Under the pieces are notes generated by a model. That model searched no databases. It was not told where the DNA came from and saw nothing but the letters and a program-made list of their open reading frames with translations. This document shows positions 1 through 5,919 of a stretch of DNA of 15,370 nt, one piece after another. Position 1 is the first letter of the stretch. Each line of letters starts with the position of its first letter. Origin of the DNA: CAIYEO01 sp037139575. GTDB lineage: Bacteria > Patescibacteriota > Saccharimonadia > Saccharimonadales > UBA4665. The stretch lies in assembly GCA_037139575.1 (NCBI GenBank), contig JBAXGD010000009.1, forward strand, positions 1 to 15,370. Direction: 5' to 3'. The position numbers and the translations under genes are program-made.

Positions 1-180
1 GGGCTTGGTGGTGCGGTAGCTGAATTCCTGGGTGAAAATCATCCAGTTCCAATGTCTCGAATCGGTATGAAGGATAGATTTGGAGAGTCCGGTACGATGG
101 ATGAGCTACTTGAGCATTTCGGACTTACCTCGAAGCAAATCGTTCTATCTGCAGTAATTACTAAAGAGAAAAAGAAATAG
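1..180 (+). CDS. Transketolase, C-terminal part (3' end only)
   Basis: Only the last 59 codons are in the window, in frame from base 1 and ending in TAG. The visible peptide begins GLGGAVAEFL and contains RIGMKDRFGESG followed by an LLEHFGLT stretch. This is the typical end of the transketolase C-terminal domain, where the GLG(S/G)AVAE and DRFGESG segments are conserved. Transketolase moves two-carbon ketol units between sugar phosphates using thiamine diphosphate, in the cytoplasmic non-oxidative pentose phosphate pathway. Many small genomes split the enzyme into N- and C-terminal subunits, and the visible part cannot say whether this is a split subunit or a full-length protein. A 1-deoxyxylulose-5-phosphate synthase end is less likely given the FGESG-type ending. 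The next gene starts 11 bp later with its Shine-Dalgarno touching this stop codon, so the two are probably co-transcribed. Confidence 0.85.
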   Translation, partial: GLGGAVAEFLGENHPVPMSRIGMKDRFGESGTMDELLEHFGLTSKQIVLSAVITKEKKK

Positions 181-191
181 GAGAATAATAT

Positions 192-1112
192 ATGCCTTTA
201 AGTTTAACTAAAATCCGAGAAAACTGCACAAATGCTAGAGCGTTAATGCACAGAGCCAGAACAGAACATTTTGCTCTTGGTGCTTTCAACTTAGATAATC
301 AGGAAACTCTACTGGCAATTTCCAGAGCTGCTAGGTTAAAAAATGCACCTGTACTGGTTGAGGTAACAGCTGGTGAAGTTGAATTTATGGGACTTAGTAA
401 CATACGCGATATGGTTACAAACTATAAGATGATTTACGATATTGAAATGTATATTAATCTTGATCATTCACCAAGTGTGGAAGCTTGCAAGGCTGGCATT
501 GATGCTGGGTTTGAATTTATCCATATAGATATTTCGCAGGCTAATCATGACGCTACTGAGGATGAAATTATTGCTAAAACTCGAGAAGTTGTAGAATATG
601 CTAAAAAAACTGGTGCCATTGTTGAAAGTGAACCCCATTATTTTGGTGGTAGTTCTAATGTGCATAAAGAAAAAATTGATTACGAAGAGATAAGGAAAAC
701 TTTTAGTAGTCCTGAGAGTGCAAAGGAATTTGTTGATGCTACTGGAATAGACACTTTCGCTGCAGCTGTAGGTAATCTACACGGACACTACCCAGTTCCA
801 AAAAAAATAGACATAGAACTTCTTAGTAGAATTCGGGCTGCTATTGATTGCAATATAAGTTTACATGGGGGCAGTGGTACCCCTGGACATTACTTTGCTG
901 ACGCTGTAAAAATAGGGGTTAGTAAGATAAACATCAATAGCGATATGCGCATTGCCTATAGAGATACTTTAGAAAAGGTTTTGGCGGACAATCCGTCTGA
1001 GTATGCTGTAGTAAAAATCATTGGCAAAGTGATTGACGCTGTCCAAAAAGTTGTTGAGGATAAAATAGATATGTTCAATTCAGAAGGCAAAGCTCACACC
1101 AATGGGAGATAA
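192..1112 (+). CDS. fba: Class II (zinc-dependent) ketose-bisphosphate aldolase
   Basis: The 306-residue product looks like a class II aldolase, which reversibly splits fructose-1,6-bisphosphate (or a related ketose bisphosphate) into dihydroxyacetone phosphate and an aldehyde. Family landmarks are in order: LDH at residues 90-92 (catalytic Asp91 and zinc-ligand His92), VESE around 144-147 (acidic metal-site residues), GNLHG with His197, HGGSG at 225-229 with zinc-ligand His225, and a SKININSD phosphate-binding stretch near 244-251. The length fits the class IIB group. Some segments differ from textbook forms: VESEPHYFGG replaces the usual VEAELG-type stretch, and GNLHGHYP replaces a TSHGAYK-type stretch. 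Substrate specificity (fructose versus tagatose or another ketose) therefore cannot be fixed from sequence. The start is supported by AGGAG at 179-183, 8 nt before the ATG. It probably forms an operon with the upstream transketolase and the downstream HAD gene. Confidence 0.9.
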   Translation: MPLSLTKIRENCTNARALMHRARTEHFALGAFNLDNQETLLAISRAARLKNAPVLVEVTAGEVEFMGLSNIRDMVTNYKMIYDIEMYINLDHSPSVEACKAGIDAGFEFIHIDISQANHDATEDEIIAKTREVVEYAKKTGAIVESEPHYFGGSSNVHKEKIDYEEIRKTFSSPESAKEFVDATGIDTFAAAVGNLHGHYPVPKKIDIELLSRIRAAIDCNISLHGGSGTPGHYFADAVKIGVSKININSDMRIAYRDTLEKVLADNPSEYAVVKIIGKVIDAVQKVVEDKIDMFNSEGKAHTNGR

Positions 1113-1123
1113 TTGAGGTTTTC

Positions 1124-1759
1124 ATGAATGGTTTATTTAGGGATAACATAAAGTTCATATATTTTGATTTTGATAACGTTTTAGCTAAACGATCGCTAAA
1201 TAGAGCTTCCTATTTTGCCAAGCAACTCGGCTTGAATGACCCTAAAGATTTTAGGGATTATTATGTTTCAGGGTTCATGGACGATGAAATATTAAATGCT
1301 CAATATATTGCAATTCAAAATATCGACGAAGAGATAATATTTTATGAGACTTTATTTAAGAAATACCTAGATATTCATAATATTTCTGTCGATGAATCTG
1401 ATCTAGGTAAGATAACTAGCCAGTTTATAAATACTTCTTTCGATGTAAGCCAAGCTACTAAATCTAATTTATCTGTATTAAGTGAAAAATATGAACTTGG
1501 CATCTTGACCAATGGATTTCCATCGAGGCATGCACAAATTGAAAACTCTGGAATAGAGCATCTTTTTAAAATCATAATAGTAAGTTGGGATTTTGGTACC
1601 GAGAAGCCAAATCCTGAAATCTATAAAATTGCAGCAGATAAGACAGGAATCAATGCCGATAATATAGCTTTAGTCGATGACGATCAAAAAAATATTACGG
1701 GGGCTATTGATTATGGTTTTGGTCAAGCAATATTATTTACTGATTCATTTTGGAATTGA
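1124..1759 (+). CDS. HAD-superfamily hydrolase
   Basis: This 211-residue protein shows all four haloacid dehalogenase motifs: DFDNVL at 15-20 (nucleophile Asp15, general acid/base Asp17), LTNG at 128-131 (motif II, Thr129), EKPNP with Lys161 (motif III), and VDDDQKN at 184-190 (motif IV, metal-binding Asp). The roughly 100 residues between motifs I and II fit a helical C1 cap, as in subfamily I phosphatases such as phosphoglycolate phosphatase, beta-phosphoglucomutase and YjjG-type nucleotidases. The substrate cannot be told from sequence. Its place directly after the aldolase hints at a small phosphorylated sugar, but that is inference. A GAGG lies 7 nt before the ATG, and the gap to the aldolase stop is 11 bp. 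The last 23 bp overlap the 3' end of the convergent transaldolase gene. Confidence 0.88.
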   Translation: MNGLFRDNIKFIYFDFDNVLAKRSLNRASYFAKQLGLNDPKDFRDYYVSGFMDDEILNAQYIAIQNIDEEIIFYETLFKKYLDIHNISVDESDLGKITSQFINTSFDVSQATKSNLSVLSEKYELGILTNGFPSRHAQIENSGIEHLFKIIIVSWDFGTEKPNPEIYKIAADKTGINADNIALVDDDQKNITGAIDYGFGQAILFTDSFWN

Positions 1760-2837
1760 GAGCCTTCAATAATGAGGTAAATGAATCCTGGAATTTTTTA
1801 AGTCCTTGACTCTCAAGTGTTTCGGCTACGTCCTTAAGACTAATGCCATTGTTTTCAAGCTGATTAAGTAATTCTTTCGATGATTTAATTGAATCTTCAG
1901 TAATTCCAATAGTGGCTATACAATTGTCAGTTTCATTGATTGTATCTATGGTTTTATTGGGAATTGTGTTGACTGTATCTTCTGCTATTAAATTAGTTAT
2001 ATACATTAGTGGATCATAGCTAGGATTTTTAGTTGAAGTTGATGCCCATAAAGGTCGTTGCTTATTGGCACCTTTTTGACTTAAATTAATCCATCGAGGA
2101 TTAGACCCATTGAATTGATTAGAGAATATTTCATAAGCTAATCTTGCCTGAGCGATAGCAGCCTTGCCTGAAAGATCTTTATTGTCGTCAGACTTGCTTT
2201 GCTCTAGACGCATATCTATTTCAGTATCAATGCGACTGACAAAAAAAGATGCAACACTATGGACCTTACTTATGTCATCATTAGCCGACTCGAGGCCTGT
2301 TATGTAGGCGTCAATTACTTCTTGATATCTTTCAAGTGAAAATATTAGGGTTATATTGACGTTGATTCCTTCTGATATAAGCTTAGATACTACGGGCAGG
2401 CAAGCCTTAGTTGCTGGAACTTTTATCATAAGATTAGGCCGGTTAACTTTTTGCCATAGTTCACGGGCTTGCTTTAAGGTTGAGTCAGCATCTTGTGCTA
2501 GGTTAGGTGATACCTCTAGAGATACATAGCCATCTTCATGGTTGCTGGATTCGTAAGTCGGTAACAATAGGTCTGCAGCAGACTGTATATCTTCTACTGC
2601 AAGCTGCCAGTATATGTTTTCAGCATCGCTAGTCTGAGTTTTTTTATCCTTTATTGCTTCATCGTAGGCCGTTGAATCAGATAGAGCTTTTTCGAATATA
2701 GTTGGATTAGAGGTTAAGCCCCTAACTCCTTGATCTATTAATTTTTTAATACTACCATTATCTAGCATTTCCCGGCTGAGATTATCTAGCCAAGGACTTT
2801 GATTGAATTTATCGTGCATTATATCTAGATTTGTCAT
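1737..2837 (-). CDS. tal: Transaldolase, long form
   Basis: The 366-residue product is a transaldolase of the longer actinobacterial/cyanobacterial type (about 370 residues). The enzyme transfers a dihydroxyacetone unit between sedoheptulose-7-phosphate and glyceraldehyde-3-phosphate in the cytoplasm. Diagnostic parts are GVRGLTSNPTIFEKAL near residue 37, a VSLEVSP strand near 105, LMIKVPAT with the Schiff-base lysine at about 139, NVNITLIFS near 160, and WASTSTKNPSYDP in the C-terminal half. It works with transketolase, whose 3' end is at the left edge of the window, although it lies on the opposite strand from the other sugar-phosphate genes here. The ATG at 2837 has no Shine-Dalgarno but sits 7 nt after a TATAAT -10 box, which suggests a leaderless transcript. 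A second Met lies at codon 7. The stop codon lies inside the end of the convergent HAD gene, so the two mRNAs are complementary over at least 23 nt. Confidence 0.93.
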   Translation of the reverse strand: MTNLDIMHDKFNQSPWLDNLSREMLDNGSIKKLIDQGVRGLTSNPTIFEKALSDSTAYDEAIKDKKTQTSDAENIYWQLAVEDIQSAADLLLPTYESSNHEDGYVSLEVSPNLAQDADSTLKQARELWQKVNRPNLMIKVPATKACLPVVSKLISEGINVNITLIFSLERYQEVIDAYITGLESANDDISKVHSVASFFVSRIDTEIDMRLEQSKSDDNKDLSGKAAIAQARLAYEIFSNQFNGSNPRWINLSQKGANKQRPLWASTSTKNPSYDPLMYITNLIAEDTVNTIPNKTIDTINETDNCIATIGITEDSIKSSKELLNQLENNGISLKDVAETLESQGLKKFQDSFTSLLKALNSKMNQ

Positions 2838-2844
2838 ATTTATG

Positions 2845-2853
2845 ATTATAGCA
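2845..2853 (-). promoter_or_regulatory. Extended -10 promoter of tal, probably leaderless
   Basis: On the minus strand the sequence reads TGCTATAAT: a perfect -10 hexamer (2850 down to 2845) preceded by the TG of an extended -10. Only 7 nt separate it from the tal ATG. Because transcription usually begins about 7 nt after the -10 box, the first transcribed base should be at or next to the A of the ATG. No good -35 hexamer is seen at the expected spacing, which an extended -10 can tolerate. Confidence 0.65.
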
Positions 2854-2859
2854 AAGTTT

Positions 2860-2889
2860 TTGATTAATATATTTTGCTTATGTTATGAT
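2860..2889 (+). promoter_or_regulatory. Promoter of the PfkB-family kinase gene
   Basis: TTGATT (2860-2865) and TATGAT (2884-2889) are separated by 18 bp, and TG at 2881-2882 makes an extended -10. The predicted start near 2896 gives a leader of about 28 nt, containing an AGGGTGG Shine-Dalgarno-like run at 2915-2921 just before the ATG at 2925. The element lies back to back with the tal promoter, and the region where a tal -35 would fall (about 2868-2873) is inside this promoter's spacer. Confidence 0.6.
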
Positions 2890-2924
2890 GAATTTATTAA
2901 TTGTAATTTCTAAAAGGGTGGAAA

Positions 2925-3941
2925 ATGTCAGATGTTAGTAGCAAAAAAGAGGTTGATGTTTTTGTTATCGGCGATGTTTTAATTGATGCCTTCATTAAAT
3001 TGTTTGATGATAAAGCCTGGACTTTTGAAAACGAACACGGGAAATGGCTAGCATTACCTTTTGGGCAAAAAGTTCCTTTCGATTATGTGAATGTCTTAAA
3101 CGCAGTAGGAAACGCGGCCAATGCTTCAGTTAGCCTCGCTAAATTAGGCCTAAAAAGTGGTCTCGTATCAAATGTTGGTAGTGATCATTACGGTAGAGAA
3201 ATTATTGGTGAGTTAGAAGAGAAGAAAGTAGACTGTCGTTTTGTCCATATCAATTCTGGAAAATTAAGTAACTATCACTATGTACTCTGGTACAAGGATG
3301 AGAGAACTATACTCATCAAGCATGAAGCCTATGACTATCATTGGCCACGCTTCCGTAAAGTAGATATTCCTGAGTGGGTGTATTTTACGTCAATCGCTCA
3401 GAACACACTTGAATATCATGATCAAATCGCGGATTGGTTAGAGGAGAACAGTGAGGTTAAGTTAGCTTTTCAGCCTGGAACGTTTCAGATAGAAGCTGGT
3501 AAGGATAGATTAAAAAAGATTTATGCCAGAACTGAAGTTTTAATATTGAATAGGGAAGAAGCTGTCCAAGTGTCCGGAGGAGATTATCACAATATCCATG
3601 ACCTATTAGATAAATTGCACGCCATTGGTCCTAAGATAGTAGTCATAACTGATGGCCATGATGGAGCCTATGCTTCTGACGGCAATACAAGGTTGAAGAT
3701 GCCAATATACCCAGACATTGCTCCTCCATATGAGAGAACCGGTGCGGGAGATGCATTTACATCAACATTTGTTGCGGCACTTATGAAAGGCAACAATGTT
3801 GAAGGTGCTCTGCAATGGGCCCCAATAAATTCAATGAGTGTTGTTCAGAAAATTGGTGCTCAAGATGGCCTGTTGGACGAGCATCAAATCGAAGAGTATT
3901 TGAAAAAAGCACCTGAATGGTACAAACCATCGGAATTTTGA
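2925..3941 (+). CDS. PfkB-family carbohydrate (or nucleoside) kinase
   Basis: This 338-residue protein belongs to the ribokinase/PfkB family, ATP-dependent kinases of sugars, sugar phosphates or nucleosides. It has an N-terminal VFVIGDVLID strand (about 12-21), PfkB signature 1 GNAANASVSLAKLG (62-75), an NREEA element near 209-213, and signature 2 RTGAGDAF (271-278), where Asp276 is the expected catalytic base and GAG forms the anion hole. Compared with ribokinase it carries extra residues near the N terminus (AWTFENEHGKW, about 31-41), and an aromatic-rich, charged stretch around 117-145. The substrate is not evident. Fructose-6-phosphate, fructose-1-phosphate, ribose and adenosine are all possible for this fold. 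Its position between transaldolase, transketolase and aldolase genes makes a sugar-phosphate substrate attractive, but that is inference. Confidence 0.85.
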   Translation: MSDVSSKKEVDVFVIGDVLIDAFIKLFDDKAWTFENEHGKWLALPFGQKVPFDYVNVLNAVGNAANASVSLAKLGLKSGLVSNVGSDHYGREIIGELEEKKVDCRFVHINSGKLSNYHYVLWYKDERTILIKHEAYDYHWPRFRKVDIPEWVYFTSIAQNTLEYHDQIADWLEENSEVKLAFQPGTFQIEAGKDRLKKIYARTEVLILNREEAVQVSGGDYHNIHDLLDKLHAIGPKIVVITDGHDGAYASDGNTRLKMPIYPDIAPPYERTGAGDAFTSTFVAALMKGNNVEGALQWAPINSMSVVQKIGAQDGLLDEHQIEEYLKKAPEWYKPSEF

Positions 3942-3949
3942 GTTAGTTC

Positions 3950-3978
3950 TTCAATATAAAACTTGCTTATGTTAATCT
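3950..3978 (+). promoter_or_regulatory. Possible promoter for the unknown/SLOG gene pair
   Basis: TTCAAT (3950-3955), 17 bp and then TAATCT (3973-3978), with TG at 3970-3971 making an extended -10, end 10 nt before the ATG at 3989. No Shine-Dalgarno precedes this ATG, so a very short leader is likely if the promoter is real. Both hexamers are weak matches. The same 12 bases, TTGCTTATGTTA, occur here (3963-3974) and at the pfkB-family promoter (2874-2885), each time covering the start of the -10 region. Confidence 0.35.
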
Positions 3979-3988
3979 TGTAGTAGAT

Positions 3989-5248
3989 ATGTCTAGGAAG
4001 TTGTCAGAATATTTAGGGGTAAATAATATTAGTTTTCTTGCGACTATTCGCGCACTAGAAGCATCTACATTTAGTCCAGGAATAGACATAAAGTTATCTC
4101 TAGAGATTGAAAACAAAACAAATCAAAAGATACACGAGTTGGGTTTTGACTCATCAGACTCAACCGACGAAGAGATTTACGCTGGCCTTAATCACAAATT
4201 TTTATCTGATGCTGACCGAATTGATGCAGCTATAAATGATTTTGAAGATAAGGGAAATTTGAACTCGAAAATTATTACTAATCTAAAAAATATTACTTCT
4301 GATAGGAATTGCTTCGTTATTAAACATAGTGTTGTTAAGAAGCAATTGCAGAATTTACCACCAAAAGTACTATTAAAAAAATTGGGCTATAGATCAGTCG
4401 ACTCATTAATAAAAAGAGAGCCTGTTTCGGTTATATTATCTGCAGCTTTATGCTTAGAATCTGAAACCTGGAAATCGCATTACTACGACATGTATAAAAA
4501 ACTAACACCGAGTGATTTTGAAGAGAGAAAAATAGAAATATTCGAACCACGAAAAACAAAAAGCTGGTCTAACTTATCAAACGAATTACTCGAGCTAAAT
4601 CGAAGCACGGTTATGGTGTCTAAAGAGCTAGGTGGAGTTATAATCTTACCTCTTCCAGAAAAAATAAGAGGATTATCTACTGCTACATTAATATTTTCAT
4701 TAGACGGCATTAACTCAATCAGAATCCATAGTGTATTTTGTAAATTGCAACAAGTTAAAGAACGATTTGGTGAAATAATCTGCAATGTACTACTAGGGAA
4801 GCCTGACCTACTCGCAACAGTTGCAGGACAGGAAGTTCCCTGGCACATTATTCAAAAGTTCTACAATCGTCACATTGATAAATTCCCAGTTGAAATTTTT
4901 GATCCCCATGTTCAAAGTGAGGATCTGGGGTTGCTAAATATTGAAAGCATATTAAGTGCGATTGGCCCAGGTTTAGATTTTTGGAATGGTAGTGAAATAA
5001 CAGCCTATAAAGACCTTAATGAAATTGTCTCATTCAACATTAAAGATGTCTGCATTAATGCACTTAACGAGACAAATTTCAGTAGCAGAAGCTTGGAATA
5101 TTTCCGGGAGTCATTGTGGACAGAACTAATACTGCGATATATTTCAGAAGAATCACTCGAAGACTCAATGGTTAATCAGCTTGATGGTAAATTAATTGAA
5201 GGTCAGGACTCCGAAGGGCTAAGCCTAAGTCCGGTTTTTGGATTTTAA
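3989..5248 (+). CDS. Conserved-looking protein of unknown function (419 aa)
   Basis: I do not recognise this protein family. The product is soluble: there is no signal peptide, no membrane helix and no low-complexity region. The first third (1-110) is rich in charged and polar residues, including an acidic Ser/Asp run around 54-61. The middle (about 112-185) looks helical, with LPPKVLLKKLGYRSVDSLIK near 123-142, resembling a helix-turn-helix-like or protein-interaction bundle, then a Trp/Tyr-rich KSHYYDMYKKLTP stretch. The region around 210-255 has alternating hydrophobic strands (VMVSKELGGVIILPLP; TATLIFSL). No P-loop, nuclease, protease or metal-binding signature could be found. The long intact frame and normal protein composition make it a real gene. 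Its TAA is followed immediately by the ATG of the SLOG-like gene, so the two are very likely co-expressed and may act together. The ATG at 3989 has no Shine-Dalgarno, and a later in-frame start is possible though no better-supported one is seen. Confidence 0.75.
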   Translation: MSRKLSEYLGVNNISFLATIRALEASTFSPGIDIKLSLEIENKTNQKIHELGFDSSDSTDEEIYAGLNHKFLSDADRIDAAINDFEDKGNLNSKIITNLKNITSDRNCFVIKHSVVKKQLQNLPPKVLLKKLGYRSVDSLIKREPVSVILSAALCLESETWKSHYYDMYKKLTPSDFEERKIEIFEPRKTKSWSNLSNELLELNRSTVMVSKELGGVIILPLPEKIRGLSTATLIFSLDGINSIRIHSVFCKLQQVKERFGEIICNVLLGKPDLLATVAGQEVPWHIIQKFYNRHIDKFPVEIFDPHVQSEDLGLLNIESILSAIGPGLDFWNGSEITAYKDLNEIVSFNIKDVCINALNETNFSSRSLEYFRESLWTELILRYISEESLEDSMVNQLDGKLIEGQDSEGLSLSPVFGF

Positions 5249-5887
5249 ATGAACAAAGAAATTACAGAACTAAGATATTCAATCTGTGTATCCGGTGCGG
5301 CAGCAGGAGTTACAGTTAAGCAATCTTACAGGAAAGCGATTGAGCTCGGAAAGGCTATTGCTAATTCGGGACATATTTTAACTACTGGCGCTACAGTGGG
5401 CTTGCCTTATTATGCAGCTAGCGCAAACAGACAAGCTGGCGGCGTTAGTATTGGATTCTCTCCTGCGGCGAGCCTCATGGAACACATAAGAAAATACAAA
5501 CTTCCATATGACTGCTATGATTTTGTTAACTTTACAGGACTTCATTATGTTGGCCGAGATCTATATCTGGTTCAGTCTTCTGATGCTCTTATTACAATAG
5601 GTGGAAGATTTGGTAGCTTGCACGAGTTTACTTCGGCACTTGAGGCAGGAAAACCATGTGGAATATTAATAGGAAGCGGTGGAACTGCGGATTTAATTCC
5701 CTCCCTGATGGATATACTTGAGCCTCCGCACAGGAGTCTAGTGGTTTATGACGAAGATCCAGATAAGTTAGTAGATAAAATTGTAGCCATATTAGATTCG
5801 AAATATGTCGACTTGCAAAAAGATATTAATAAGTACAACGAGCACTGGTTCCTTGATACTGAAATGAAACCACCAAGAGCAGGCTAG
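5249..5887 (+). CDS. SLOG/LOG-like Rossmann protein (TIGR00725-like)
   Basis: This 212-residue protein has the Rossmann-like fold of the SLOG superfamily, which includes LOG cytokinin-nucleotide hydrolases, molybdenum-cofactor carrier-like proteins and DprA-type nucleotide sensors. Evidence: an N-terminal SICVSGAAAG strand-loop (11-20), LTTGATVGLPYYAA (44-57) resembling the GG(G/A)xxGLM segment, DALITIGGRFGSLHEF (112-127) corresponding to the PGGxGTxxE nucleotide-binding motif with Glu126 kept, and a KPCGIL strand just after it. The second Gly-Thr of the classical motif is Gly-Ser here and the first residue is Ile rather than Pro, so phosphoribohydrolase activity is uncertain and ligand sensing or binding is equally possible. 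A hydrophobic/polar C-terminal helix region follows residue 170. The gene begins directly after the stop of the unknown 419-aa gene with no gap, implying translational coupling. uvrB begins 32 bp downstream from its own promoter. Confidence 0.75.
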   Translation: MNKEITELRYSICVSGAAAGVTVKQSYRKAIELGKAIANSGHILTTGATVGLPYYAASANRQAGGVSIGFSPAASLMEHIRKYKLPYDCYDFVNFTGLHYVGRDLYLVQSSDALITIGGRFGSLHEFTSALEAGKPCGILIGSGGTADLIPSLMDILEPPHRSLVVYDEDPDKLVDKIVAILDSKYVDLQKDINKYNEHWFLDTEMKPPRAG

Positions 5888-5904
5888 GAAGCCGTTATTT
5901 TCCC

Positions 5905-5913
5905 TGTTATAAT
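5905..5913 (+). promoter_or_regulatory. Extended -10 promoter of uvrB, probably leaderless
   Basis: TGTTATAAT is a consensus extended -10. Exactly 6 nt (ATAAAA) separate it from the uvrB ATG at 5920, so the start codon should lie at or within a base or two of the transcription start. There is no Shine-Dalgarno sequence. The -35 position (near 5885-5890, TAGGAA) is a poor match. Confidence 0.7.
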
Positions 5914-5919
5914 ATAAAA

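Noticed and set aside
4483..4848. Open frame on the minus strand inside the unknown gene (about 121 codons)
   Set aside because: It lies wholly within a longer coding frame on the other strand, has a composition without domain motifs, and shows no Shine-Dalgarno or promoter. I treat it as a shadow.
5888..5919. Terminator after the SLOG-like gene (GGAA...TTCC)
   Set aside because: The stem is only about four base pairs and has no following T-run. The region is better explained by the uvrB extended -10.
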